The position numbers and the translations under genes are program-made. 64,000 nt of DNA, taken from an uncultured Tateyamaria sp. (lineage in GTDB: Bacteria; Pseudomonadota; Alphaproteobacteria; Rhodobacterales; Rhodobacteraceae). Under the pieces are notes generated by a model. It was given only the letters and a program-made list of their open reading frames with translations. It was not told the DNA's origin and did no database searches. Positions 8,120 to 16,376 of the stretch are shown piece by piece. The stretch spans positions 186,001 to 250,000 of the forward strand of contig NZ_CANNDS010000003.1 in assembly GCF_947503415.1 (NCBI RefSeq). The letters run 5' to 3'. The number at the start of each line of letters is the position of its first letter. Positions within the stretch are counted from its first letter, which is position 1.

Positions 8120-9340
8120 ATGTATTTGAAGAAACTGGCACTGGCGGGCGCTGTCTCGCTTCTGGGGACCACGGCCTTTGCCGCGTGTTCCTATGAAAAC
8201 GACGTGCCGCTGAAGTCGCTGAGCGCGGGTTTTGAAGCGTGGAAAGCCGTGACGGACGCCATGGCGGAGTGCGGCAACTTCCAGGCCGAACTGGATCAGG
8301 AATTCCGCACCAAGCAGCCAGCGGCCTTTGAAGCCAACCCATCGCTCTATCACATCGGTGGCGTGTCGAACGGGACCATCACGCCGCTGCTGAACGCGGA
8401 AACCATCCGGCCCCTGGATGATCTGGTTGCCAAGTATGGTCAGAACCTGTCGCCCAACCAGCTGATCCGCGTGGACGGTCAGATCATGGCCGTCGCCATG
8501 ATGGTGAACACACAGCACCTGATGTACCGCGAGGATATCTTTGCCGATCTGGGCATCGAGACACCCTCCACATGGGACGAAGTGTTCGCGGCCGCTGCCA
8601 AGATCGAGGAAGCGGGTGTTGTGGATCACGCCATTGGTGCGACCATGAAATCCGGTTGGAACCTCGCGCAGGAATTCGTGAACATGTATCCCGGTTTCGG
8701 TGGGGTGTTCTTCAATGACGACAACACCACAGCCGTGAATTCCGACGCGGGCATGAAGGCGTTGGCGACCATGCAGGCGACGCTGGAATACACGGACCCA
8801 GAGGTTCTGGTCAGCGACAGCACTTACGTGCAGCAGCAATTCCAGCAGGGCAAGATCGCCATGGCAAACCTGTGGGCATCCCGCGCCGGTGCCATGAATG
8901 ACGAAGCCGAAAGCCAGGTTGTGGGCAAGGTCAAGATGGCCGCCGCTCCGCTCGCCATGGATGGTGGCGCACCTGCCACGACCCTGTGGTGGGACGGCAT
9001 CGTGATCGCCGCCAACATCACGGATGAAGAGGCTGACGCCGCCTTCCGTCTGGCGATGGAAGGTCTGGACACAGAGATGGTGCAGGGTGCCAACGAGGCG
9101 GCCATCTGGCTGGTGAACGGCTATCAGCCCGGCCCACTGGCCGAAGGCGCGATTGCCACGGCGACTGCGAACCCCGCACCGCCTGCGTATCCGTCCACCA
9201 CGCAGATGGGCCTGCTGCACACGGCTCTGGGCAACGAGTTGCCCGCTTTCCTGACGGGCGAGCGTGATGCAGCGGCGACGCTTGTGGCCGTCGAAGAAGC
9301 CTACACCACCTCGGCCAAAGAGGCTGGCGTGCTGGAATAA
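8120..9340 (+). CDS. Extracellular solute-binding protein, CUT1 (family 1) type
   Basis: 406 residues with a signal peptide ending TTAFA-ACS. The mature chain has the family-1 layout: an alpha/beta lobe with VNTQHLMYREDIFADLGIETPSTWDEV, the hinge region, and a second lobe with QGKIAMANLWASRAGAM. Family members bind sugars, polyols or related polar molecules in the periplasm and deliver them to the membrane permeases. AGGGAG at 8107-8112 supports the start; an in-frame start at 8078 would put 14 residues before the signal peptide. Strong hairpins on both sides suggest separate tuning of its expression. Two Cys (mature positions near 1 and in MAECGNF) may form a disulfide. Confidence 0.9.
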   Translation: MYLKKLALAGAVSLLGTTAFAACSYENDVPLKSLSAGFEAWKAVTDAMAECGNFQAELDQEFRTKQPAAFEANPSLYHIGGVSNGTITPLLNAETIRPLDDLVAKYGQNLSPNQLIRVDGQIMAVAMMVNTQHLMYREDIFADLGIETPSTWDEVFAAAAKIEEAGVVDHAIGATMKSGWNLAQEFVNMYPGFGGVFFNDDNTTAVNSDAGMKALATMQATLEYTDPEVLVSDSTYVQQQFQQGKIAMANLWASRAGAMNDEAESQVVGKVKMAAAPLAMDGGAPATTLWWDGIVIAANITDEEADAAFRLAMEGLDTEMVQGANEAAIWLVNGYQPGPLAEGAIATATANPAPPAYPSTTQMGLLHTALGNELPAFLTGERDAAATLVAVEEAYTTSAKEAGVLE

Positions 9341-9348
9341 GCACTTTT

Positions 9349-9378
9349 GGCTGGCCGGGGGGGTGCCCTCGGCCAGCC
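9349..9378 (+). terminator. Hairpin after the binding-protein gene (attenuator or mRNA stabiliser)
   Basis: Perfect 9-bp stem GGCTGGCCG (9349-9357) / CGGCCAGCC (9370-9378), followed by GTTTCTC. Its place between binding protein and permeases fits partial termination that keeps permease levels lower. Confidence 0.6.
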
Positions 9379-9395
9379 GTTTCTCAGGGGGACAG

Positions 9396-9566
9396 ATGAC
9401 ACAGGACCACGATCATATCGTTGCGGGCGGTGGCTCTGCTGGATGCGCGGTGGCTGCGCGTCTTGCCGAACGACCGGGTGCACGGGTCCGGGTGCTTGAC
9501 GGCAAGGCCGCCGCGTCCGTCAGAGCGCCTTCACCGTTCCATCGCTACAAGAGGACTGACGCATGA
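9396..9566 (+). pseudogene. GMC oxidoreductase relic: N-terminal FAD-binding fragment
   Basis: 56 residues starting MTQDHDHIVAGGGSAGC and continuing AVAARLAERPGARVRVLDG. This is the nucleotide-binding start of glucose-methanol-choline oxidoreductases (usual form 'D.IVVGGGSAGCVLAARLSE'), which run to over 500 residues. After about residue 36 the likeness stops and the frame ends at 9566. A good Shine-Dalgarno (AGGGGG at 9386-9391) remains, and the stop overlaps the ATG of the next permease (9563-9566), so the fragment may still be translated to couple permease synthesis. Best read as the leftover of an internal deletion of a GMC dehydrogenase gene. Confidence 0.7.
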
Positions 9567-10591
9567 AGTTCAAGACCTTCTTTTGGTTCGTGGCGCCGTC
9601 GGTGTTCATGATGCTGCTCTTCATCGCGGCCCCTCTGATCTCGGTCTTTATCCAGTCCTTTCAGATCACCCAGCCGGTCATGCAGCAGGTCGAGGTTGAA
9701 ACCTGCACACCCGGCTTCCTCACCCAGACCTGCGTGACGGAAACCAAGACGGTGCCCATCATTGACGAGGCCACCGGGCGGACCCAGACGACGACGGAGT
9801 GGGTTGGCTTTCAAAGCTATCAGAACGTGCTGCAAATGGACAAGTTCTGGTCCGCCATCGGATCGGGCAACTGGGGCGACATCCTTCAAATCGACTTCTG
9901 GAAGGCGCTGCGCTTTACCCTGATGTTCACGCTGGTGACGCTGCCGTTGGTGGTGGGCGTGGGTCTGATGATCGCTTTGGCTGTCAACAACGCCGCCAAG
10001 TCCTTGCGCGGCCCGGTCATCTTCGTGTCACTCCTGCCCTTCATCATCACGCCGGTCATCGGGTCGCTGTCGATCTACTGGCTCTTTGTGGGCGACGGCA
10101 TTCTGACGGCCACACTGGAGCGCTGGACGGGGCAGGACATCGCCATGTTCGCACAGGCTTGGACCATCGAGCTGCTGATGTACTTTTACCGTGTCTGGCA
10201 CGTGGCTCCCTTCGCCTTCGTGATTTTTTATGCGGGCCTGCAAACGGTCAACATGGACACGCTGGAAAGCGCCATCATCGACGGTGCCAACCGGTTCGAA
10301 CGGCTGCGCTATGTGATCGTGCCGCACCTGATGCCGCTGATCATCTTCATTGCCCTCATTCACCTGATGGACTGCTACCGCGTCTTTGACGAGATCATCG
10401 GCTTCCGCTCTCAGGCACATGTCATCTCGCTGCAATGGCTGACCTTCGACTTCCTCACACCGGATGACGCGGGCAACCGGGCGATCAGCCGGGCGGCGGC
10501 ATCGGCCATGCTGACCATGGTGGGCATCGTGATCCTGCTGATCCTGCCGCTGCGCCGCACATGGCGCGACCACAAGCGAGGGGCGCACTGA
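9563..10591 (+). CDS. ABC transporter permease, CUT1 type (first)
   Basis: 342 residues, inner membrane, six predicted helices. The first lies at about residues 7-30; an unusually long periplasmic loop with two Cys (QQVEVETCTPGF, LTQTCVTETK) follows before the FQSYQNVL segment that normally begins the permease domain. The cytoplasmic EAA loop is recognisable as ESAIIDGANRFERLRYVIVPHL near residue 235, the contact site for the ATPase. It is the MalF/UgpA-like partner. Start ATG overlaps the stop of the GMC relic; its TGA overlaps the ATG of the second permease by one base (10591). Confidence 0.92.
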   Translation: MKFKTFFWFVAPSVFMMLLFIAAPLISVFIQSFQITQPVMQQVEVETCTPGFLTQTCVTETKTVPIIDEATGRTQTTTEWVGFQSYQNVLQMDKFWSAIGSGNWGDILQIDFWKALRFTLMFTLVTLPLVVGVGLMIALAVNNAAKSLRGPVIFVSLLPFIITPVIGSLSIYWLFVGDGILTATLERWTGQDIAMFAQAWTIELLMYFYRVWHVAPFAFVIFYAGLQTVNMDTLESAIIDGANRFERLRYVIVPHLMPLIIFIALIHLMDCYRVFDEIIGFRSQAHVISLQWLTFDFLTPDDAGNRAISRAAASAMLTMVGIVILLILPLRRTWRDHKRGAH

Positions 10592-11745
10592 TGTCCTCTA
10601 AGGCCACTGCACAACCGCTCTCGCTCAAGATTGCGTCCGGCGCGTTCCTCGCTTTCTGGTGCCTGATCGCGGCCTTCCCCATCGTGTGGATCGCCGTGAT
10701 GAGCGTGAAATCCCCGCGCGATGCGTTCGCGGCCAGCGCATGGGACGTGATCACCGGCCCCGCCACCCGGGCGGCAGGCAACGGGCTGAGCGTCATCGAC
10801 ATCGCACTCGGCCTGGTGTTTCTCTACTTCACCGTCCGCTGGGCCTTTACCCGATTGCCCGGCATGGTCGCGCAGTTCTCGCCCCCCGGTTTCATCGTGC
10901 TGGGGTGGCTGGTTGGGGCTTTGGCCTATGGGCTGGTGTTCGTGCTGATCTTCTTCGGTGTGCTGCCTTACGTCTTTGGTGCGTTGAACAGTATCGCAGG
11001 TCCTCTCGGCACCCCCATCCTGGGTCTGACCACGGAGCATTACGTGGCGGTCTGGGGCGAAAACCAGTTCTACCGCAACTTCATCAACTCGATGATCGTG
11101 ACCGCGGGCGTCGTCACCGTGTCGCTCACGGTGGGCACATTGGCGGGGTATGGCCTCGCACGCTCGGGCTCCAATCTCGCTTTCTGGCTGCTGATCATCG
11201 CGCTTGTGTTCCGCGCCCTACCACACTCGGTGCTGGTGGCGGGCTACCTGCCGTGGTTCATCAACTCTGCCGAAATCCTGCGCCCAATCCTCGGTGATCT
11301 CAGCCCCACACTCTACGGCCAACCATGGGCGATCATCGCAGTGCTGGTGGCCATCAACCAACCTTTTACAATCTGGATGCTGCGGTCGTTCTTCCAGAAT
11401 ATCCCAGCCGAACTGGACGAGGCGGCACGGGTAGACGGCTGTTCCCACTTTCAGGCGTTCCGGCGGGTGATCATGCCGGTCATGTGGCCGGGGGTAATCA
11501 CAACCGGCCTCTTTTCGTTCCTGCTGGGCTACAACGATTTCTTGGTCACGGCCCTGCTGCTCGACGCTCAGAACCAAACAATGGTCCCGGCCATTGCGGG
11601 CTACTTCAACCGCGAAACCACGACCACCGATCAGGTCGAAGCGGTCGCGGCGGCGGTATCCATCACGGCGCCCCTGTTCCTTCTGGTCATGGTCTTTCAA
11701 CGCCAGATCGTGTCGGGGCTGACGGCAGGCGCGGTGAAGGGGTGA
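10591..11745 (+). CDS. ABC transporter permease, CUT1 type (second), with extra membrane segments
   Basis: 384 residues, about 100 longer than ordinary MalG/UgpE-type permeases. Helix 1 is near residues 13-35 (LAFWCLIAAFPIVWIAVMS). Between it and the transport domain lie extra hydrophobic stretches (VIDIALGLVFLYFTV; FIVLGWLVGALAYGLVFVLIFF). The domain then proceeds with YRNFINSMIVTAGVV and an EAA loop DEAARVDGCSHFQAFRRVIMP. It pairs with the first permease. The start is fixed by TGATG overlap at 10589-10593; an upstream ATG at 10561 lies inside the previous gene. The following spacer holds an intergenic repeat copy. Confidence 0.9.
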   Translation: MSSKATAQPLSLKIASGAFLAFWCLIAAFPIVWIAVMSVKSPRDAFAASAWDVITGPATRAAGNGLSVIDIALGLVFLYFTVRWAFTRLPGMVAQFSPPGFIVLGWLVGALAYGLVFVLIFFGVLPYVFGALNSIAGPLGTPILGLTTEHYVAVWGENQFYRNFINSMIVTAGVVTVSLTVGTLAGYGLARSGSNLAFWLLIIALVFRALPHSVLVAGYLPWFINSAEILRPILGDLSPTLYGQPWAIIAVLVAINQPFTIWMLRSFFQNIPAELDEAARVDGCSHFQAFRRVIMPVMWPGVITTGLFSFLLGYNDFLVTALLLDAQNQTMVPAIAGYFNRETTTTDQVEAVAAAVSITAPLFLLVMVFQRQIVSGLTAGAVKG

Positions 11746-11750
11746 TGGTT

Positions 11751-11793
11751 TCTTCTGGCTAAAAATATCCCGGGGTCTGGGGCAGCGCCCCAG
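11751..11793. repeat. Intergenic GC-rich repeat, copy 1
   Basis: TCTTCTGGCTAAAAATATCC head, then CGGGGT and a hairpin CTGGGGC (11777-11783) / GCCCCAG (11787-11793). Related copies occur at 25426, 45215 and at the right edge of the window. Here it sits in the only sizeable gap inside the operon and could reduce read-through from the transporter genes into the enzyme genes. Confidence 0.7.
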
Positions 11794-11821
11794 TCCTGAT
11801 CTCAAAAAGGATGCAACGTCT

Positions 11822-12352
11822 ATGAAAGGTTCCCGCCCGGAACAAGCGGTCCTGACCCGCGACACGGATATGTCCAAGACGGACGCCACGCGGGCCGTGA
11901 TCGAAGGTATGGTGGACGGTCTGAACGACCACCGCATTGACGATATCGGCCAGTTCTTTGCCCAGTCCTTTCGCTGGATGGGCAACACGGGCTGCGGAAC
12001 GAAGACCGGCTTGCAGGAATTTCAGGACAACTGGCAGCGCCCGTTTCAGGCGGCGTTTTCCGACAAGGTCTGCGTGGACGAAGCACGGCTTTACATGGGT
12101 GAATGGGCCGCGGCTTTCGGGCGCCAAGAGGCGACCCATGCCGGTACATTCATGGGGATTGCCCCCACCGGCAAGCGGATCGAGATCCGGTACATGGACT
12201 TCTGGAAGGTCGAGGATGGCCGCATCACCGACAATTACGTGATGGTCGATTTTCCCCATGTCCTCGCCCAGTTGGGGCGGGACGTTTTTGATGGTGAGGG
12301 CTGGGAAGCCTTCGATCGCGGCGACAAGACCCCGCCGCGCCCCGATAGCTGA
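11822..12352 (+). CDS. SnoaL/NTF2-like protein, single domain (ester-cyclase type), paralog 1
   Basis: 176 residues. One NTF2-fold domain: an N-terminal helix region (VIEGMVDGLNDHRIDDIGQFF), a central strand with GCGTKTGLQEFQDNWQRPFQ, and a C-terminal sheet ending in GKRIEIRYMDFWKVEDGRITDNY-like sequence before MVDFPHVLAQLG. Family members include polyketide ring cyclases, hydrolases and isomerases; the reaction here is unknown. The closing part matches the two double-domain paralogs at 13694 and 14695 (DFW..., ENWV..VDM...G.D.F). An alternative start is the ATG at 11870 (MSKTDATR). First enzyme gene after the importer; hisD-like gene follows after 9 bases. Confidence 0.8.
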   Translation: MKGSRPEQAVLTRDTDMSKTDATRAVIEGMVDGLNDHRIDDIGQFFAQSFRWMGNTGCGTKTGLQEFQDNWQRPFQAAFSDKVCVDEARLYMGEWAAAFGRQEATHAGTFMGIAPTGKRIEIRYMDFWKVEDGRITDNYVMVDFPHVLAQLGRDVFDGEGWEAFDRGDKTPPRPDS

Positions 12353-12361
12353 GGTGACAAG

Positions 12362-13690
12362 ATGACGATTGAATACCTGAAACGCGGCAAGCCCGAGGCC
12401 GAGCGGGCCGAAGATGACGCCAAGACCCGCGCCATTGTCGAAGCGACCCTGACGGACATCGAAAAGCGCGGCGATGTGGCTGTGCGCGAGTTGTCGGAGA
12501 AGTTCGACAATTACAGCCCCGAGAGCTTCCGCCTGACCGAAGCCGACATTGCCGCCTTGATGGAGGAACTGACCCCGCGCGAGATGCAGGACATCAAGTT
12601 CGCGCAACAACAGGTCCGCGACTTCGCACAGGCGCAGAGGGACTCGATGCTGGACATCGAGGTCGAGACGATGCCGGGCGTGATCCTTGGTCACAAGAAC
12701 ATCCCCGTGCAATCCGTTGGGTGCTACGTGCCGGGGGGCAAGTTCCCCATGGTGGCCTCGGCCCACATGTCCGTCGCCACGGCGAGCGTGGCTGGCGTAC
12801 CTCGGATCATCGCCGCGACCCCGCCGTGGCAAGGCAAACCGAACCCTGCCGTGATCGCGGCCATGCATCTGGGCGGCGCGCATGAGATCTATGTCATGGG
12901 TGGCATTCAGGCCGTGGGCGCCATGGCCATCGGCACCGAAACCATTGATCCCGTGCACATGCTTGTTGGTCCCGGCAATGCCTTCGTGGCCGAAGCCAAG
13001 CGGCAGCTTTTCGGTCGCGTTGGCATCGACCTGTTCGCAGGTCCAACCGAAACCATGGTGATCGCGGACGAGACCGTGGACGCCGAGATGTGTGCGACCG
13101 ACCTGCTTGGCCAGGCCGAACACGGCTACAACTCGCCCGCCGTGCTGCTGACCAACTCGCGCAAACTGGCCGACGACACCGCATCAGAGATTGAACGCAT
13201 CCTGACCATCCTGCCCACCGCCGACACGGCTCGCAAAAGCTGGGTGGATTATGGCGAGATCATCCTGTGCGACACCTATGACGAGATGCTGAAGGTTGCT
13301 GACGATGTGGCCTCGGAACATGTGCAGGTGATGACGGACCGGGATGATTGGTTCCTTGAGCACATGACGTGCTATGGCGCGCTGTTCCTTGGGCCGCGCA
13401 CCAATGTGGCCAATGGCGACAAGGTGATCGGCACCAACCATACCCTGCCTACGAAGAAGGCGGGGCGCTACACAGGTGGCCTCTGGGTCGGCAAGTTCCT
13501 CAAGACGCATTCCTATCAAAAGGTCACTACGGACGAAGCCGCGGCAGAGATCGGGGCCTACGGCTCGCGTCTGTGCATGCTTGAAGGGTTCGTGGGCCAT
13601 GCCGAGCAGTGCAATCTGCGGGTCCGCCGCTATGGCGGGATCAACGTTCCCTACGGTGAGGGGGCCCCTGCGCGCGACGCAGCGGAATAG
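12362..13690 (+). CDS. HisD-family NAD-dependent dehydrogenase (HpsN-like, probably not histidine synthesis)
   Basis: 442 residues of the histidinol dehydrogenase family. Expected zinc/active-site blocks are present: [31 protein letters not shown] (Gln and His ligands), ASEHVQV (Glu-His catalytic pair), [13 protein letters not shown] (Asp ligand) and a C-terminal GHAEQC (His ligand). Context and the [15 protein letters not shown] N-terminal block resemble the catabolic branch of the family, which includes sulfopropanediol 3-dehydrogenase (HpsN), rather than biosynthetic HisD. It probably oxidises an alcohol on the imported compound through an aldehyde to an acid. GAGGTGACAAG precedes the ATG. 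Substrate is open. Confidence 0.85.
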   Translation: MTIEYLKRGKPEAERAEDDAKTRAIVEATLTDIEKRGDVAVRELSEKFDNYSPESFRLTEADIAALMEELTPREMQDIKFAQQQVRDFAQAQRDSMLDIEVETMPGVILGHKNIPVQSVGCYVPGGKFPMVASAHMSVATASVAGVPRIIAATPPWQGKPNPAVIAAMHLGGAHEIYVMGGIQAVGAMAIGTETIDPVHMLVGPGNAFVAEAKRQLFGRVGIDLFAGPTETMVIADETVDAEMCATDLLGQAEHGYNSPAVLLTNSRKLADDTASEIERILTILPTADTARKSWVDYGEIILCDTYDEMLKVADDVASEHVQVMTDRDDWFLEHMTCYGALFLGPRTNVANGDKVIGTNHTLPTKKAGRYTGGLWVGKFLKTHSYQKVTTDEAAAEIGAYGSRLCMLEGFVGHAEQCNLRVRRYGGINVPYGEGAPARDAAE

Positions 13691-13693
13691 ACC

Positions 13694-14698
13694 GTGTCGG
13701 AACAGAACCAACGCAACAAAGTAACGGCGCTGACGCTTTGGGCCGCTCTTGATCGTGACCCGACAAGTGCGGCGGCGCTGCTGCCAGCCTTGACCGGATG
13801 GCACGGGCCGGTCCCCGTCGGACTGCAGCCAGATGCCGAGGCCATCATTGATGCGCTGTTCGCGCCGCTGCGCGCAGCCATTCCTGATTTGCGCCGCCAG
13901 ACGCATATCTTCATGGGCGGTGTATCGGCCGCGCAAGAAAAAGGTGGCGCGGACGGCGCGTCTTGGGTCGCCGGAACAGGCTATTACACCGGACGGGCGA
14001 CGGCAGAGGTGTTCGGCATTCCCGCCACAGGTCACGACCTGCGCATCCGCTGGGGCGAATTCCTGCGCTTTGACGCGTCGGGGCAGATCACCCATGCCCA
14101 GACGATCTGGGATTTCGTGGATTGGTTTGATCAGATCGGATTGCCCGTGCTGCCGCCCCCCCGTGGTGCTGCGCATGTCTTTCCCGCGCCCACCGCCTAT
14201 GACGGTGTTTTGACAGCCGTGCAATCTGAGGTTGTATCTGAAAAAACAATGGCTTTGGGGAAAACCTTCATTTTCGGCGGGCTCAACAGTTTCGACGAAA
14301 CTGACCTGTCCAGTATGGGCATGGCTCGGTTTTTTCACCCCAATGTCAAATGGTACGGACCCGGCGGGATTGGCGCGTGCCTGTCGCTTGCAGAGTTCGA
14401 GACCCTGCACCAGCAACCCTGGCTGGAGGCGTTTCCCGATCGCAAGGTAATGCACCTCGAAAGCCTGTTTGCCGAGGATCGGCTGCTTGCCGCGTCCGGT
14501 CCGATGGGGGTCGTCGGGTCGCATGGCGGCACGTATCTGGGGCACGCGGCAACCGGCGCGCCGATTGAGGTGTCCGGCATCGACTTCTGGCTGCGCACTG
14601 CAGATCAATTCACTGAAAACTGGGTGTTCGTCGATATGATCCATCTGTTCCAGCAAATGGGCGTCGATCTGTTTGCCCGCATGAAGGCAGGCGCATGA
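13694..14698 (+). CDS. Double SnoaL/NTF2-like protein, paralog 2
   Basis: 334 residues with two NTF2-like domains. The first spans about residues 1-165 (AIIDALFAPLRAAIPDLRRQTHIFMGG, then GIPATGHDLRIRWGEFLRF); the second begins after about 205 with RFFHPNVKWYGPGGIGACLSLAEFE and ends DFWLRTADQFTENWVFVDM. The second half aligns closely with the neighbour at 14695 (WYGPSGIGSG, DFWRLENGLIRENWVLVDM, GVDVFARM). GTG start at 13694, three bases after the hisD-like stop; its stop overlaps the next ATG (14695-14698). Function unknown; the family catalyses ring closure, ester hydrolysis or isomerisation without cofactors. Confidence 0.82.
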   Translation: MSEQNQRNKVTALTLWAALDRDPTSAAALLPALTGWHGPVPVGLQPDAEAIIDALFAPLRAAIPDLRRQTHIFMGGVSAAQEKGGADGASWVAGTGYYTGRATAEVFGIPATGHDLRIRWGEFLRFDASGQITHAQTIWDFVDWFDQIGLPVLPPPRGAAHVFPAPTAYDGVLTAVQSEVVSEKTMALGKTFIFGGLNSFDETDLSSMGMARFFHPNVKWYGPGGIGACLSLAEFETLHQQPWLEAFPDRKVMHLESLFAEDRLLAASGPMGVVGSHGGTYLGHAATGAPIEVSGIDFWLRTADQFTENWVFVDMIHLFQQMGVDLFARMKAGA

Positions 14699-15744
14699 CC
14701 GATCCGCACACACGCCACAAAGAGCTGATCGCGCCACTTCGCGCAGCGATGTACGACTTCGACATGCAGACGATGCGCGCTGTCCTGCACGACCTGTGCG
14801 CGCCTGACGTCGCCTTCCGCCTCGCCTTTCCGTTCGAGACCACAACTGGTGTGGATGCCTATGTCGAGGGAGCCTTTGCCCCGCTGGCACGCGCGATCCC
14901 GGATCTGGAACGGCGCGACCATATCGTGATGGCGGGTCCCACGCCCGAAGGCGCTGACTGGGTTGGGTGTGGTGGATATTATTCCGGCACCTTCACGGCC
15001 CCATGGCTGGATATCCCGCCCACAGGTCACATCGTGCATATGCGGTTCCACGAGTTTTATCGGTTCGAAGACGGCAAGATCGTCGAGATGCAGGCGCTGT
15101 GGGATATTCCGGAGGTGATGATGCAGGCAGGCGCATGGCCGATGGTGCCCAGTCTCGGGCGCGAATGGCATGTGCCCGGTCCCGCCTCTTGCGACGGTCT
15201 GGTGCCGGGGCCTTATGATGCAACGGCAAGTTCGACGTCCTGCCAGCACATCATCGACATGCTTGAACATCTCAAGAAGCACCCCAGTCAGGGCGGCCCC
15301 GAAGTGATGGAGATGGAGACGTTCTGGCATCCCAAAATGATGTGGTACGGCCCCTCGGGCATCGGATCGGGGCGCGGCATCGCAGGCTTTCGCAATTGGC
15401 ACCAGATCCCGTTCCTGAACGGCATGCCGGACCGCGGGCAGTATGTGGACGAGATCGAGTACCATTTCTTTGGCGACGGACAGTATGCGGCTGTCACGGG
15501 GTGGCCGGACATGTACCAGACAATCACACATGGTGGCTGGTTGGGATTGCCGCCCACGCACACGCGGATCGAGATGCGGAGCCTTGATTTCTGGCGGTTG
15601 GAAAATGGCCTGATCCGGGAGAACTGGGTCCTCGTCGATATGTTGCAAATGTATGATCAGATCGGTGTCGATGTGTTTGCGCGGATGCGCGAATTCAACA
15701 AGGTGCGCGCAGGTTTCGATCCAGAGACGGGCAGGGCGGTATGA
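14695..15744 (+). CDS. Double SnoaL/NTF2-like protein, paralog 3
   Basis: 349 residues, same build as the preceding gene and clearly its tandem duplicate. First domain: AYVEGAFAPLARAIPDLERRDHIVM and WLDIPPTGHIVHMRFHEFYRFEDGKI. Second domain: ETFWHPKMMWYGPSGIGSGRGI, NWHQIPFLNGMPDRGQYVDE, DFWRLENGLIRENWVLVDM. Conserved WYGP.GIG and DFW...ENWV.VDM blocks in both paralogs suggest a common pocket. Starts and ends in ATGA overlaps with both neighbours, so it is co-translated with paralog 2 and the GST. Reaction not known. Confidence 0.82.
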   Translation: MTDPHTRHKELIAPLRAAMYDFDMQTMRAVLHDLCAPDVAFRLAFPFETTTGVDAYVEGAFAPLARAIPDLERRDHIVMAGPTPEGADWVGCGGYYSGTFTAPWLDIPPTGHIVHMRFHEFYRFEDGKIVEMQALWDIPEVMMQAGAWPMVPSLGREWHVPGPASCDGLVPGPYDATASSTSCQHIIDMLEHLKKHPSQGGPEVMEMETFWHPKMMWYGPSGIGSGRGIAGFRNWHQIPFLNGMPDRGQYVDEIEYHFFGDGQYAAVTGWPDMYQTITHGGWLGLPPTHTRIEMRSLDFWRLENGLIRENWVLVDMLQMYDQIGVDVFARMREFNKVRAGFDPETGRAV

Positions 15745-16376
15745 GCATAGTGATCCACGGGCGTGCGACGTCGTCCAACGTGCAGGCTGTCATGTGGTGC
15801 GCCGCGGAACTTGGCCTTGCGGTGACGCGCAAGGATGTCGGTGGTCGTTTTGGCGGCACAGACACTCCTGCCTACCGGATGATGAACCCGATGGGGCTGG
15901 TGCCCGCATTGGAGGACGGCGACACGGTGATGTTCGAAAGTGCTGCTATTCTTCGGTACCTTGTGGCGCGGTATGGCAACGACCGGGTTGGTATGTCCCC
16001 GCGCGACGATATGTGGGCCGAATGGGCCAAGAACACGCTCTGCCGCGCGTTTACCGTGCCTGTGTTCTGGGCCTACTACCGCACGCCCGAGGCGGCACGT
16101 GATATGGCTGCGGTGTCTGCGGCTGTTGCCCGGTTCGAAGAGCTTCTTGGCTTGGTTCTGGCTGAGCGCGGGGACCGCACCTGGATCACTGGCGACAAGT
16201 TTGGATTGGCCGACATATGGGTCGGTCACGTGCTCTACCGCTACCTGACCCTCGACATCGAGCGCACCGTACCTGCGGGCACGCGCGACTATTATGATGC
16301 GGTGACCGCGCGCCCTGCATATCGGACCCATGTGATGGTCGATTACTCCGAACTGAAAGGGAGGCTGTCGTTTTGA
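15741..16376 (+). CDS. Glutathione S-transferase family protein
   Basis: 211 residues. Thioredoxin-like N-terminal half: IVIHGRATSSNVQAVMWCAAELGL with a Ser/Asn region where GSTs bind glutathione, MNPMGLVPALEDGD (cis-Pro loop) and FESAAILRYLV (glutathione gamma-glutamyl contact). The helical C-terminal half includes TWITGDKFGLADIWVGHVL, the usual N-capping motif. Cytosolic. In a catabolic operon it may open an ether or epoxide, isomerise an intermediate or detoxify a reactive one; I cannot choose. ATGA overlap with the SnoaL gene before it and TTGA overlap with the SDR after it. Confidence 0.87.
   Translation: MSIVIHGRATSSNVQAVMWCAAELGLAVTRKDVGGRFGGTDTPAYRMMNPMGLVPALEDGDTVMFESAAILRYLVARYGNDRVGMSPRDDMWAEWAKNTLCRAFTVPVFWAYYRTPEAARDMAAVSAAVARFEELLGLVLAERGDRTWITGDKFGLADIWVGHVLYRYLTLDIERTVPAGTRDYYDAVTARPAYRTHVMVDYSELKGRLSF

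Noticed and set aside
11759-14890. Long minus-strand open frames of 454 and 568 codons
   Set aside because: They lie opposite the HisD-like and SnoaL genes in the complementary codon phase; no motif, no Shine-Dalgarno, composition typical of antisense frames.
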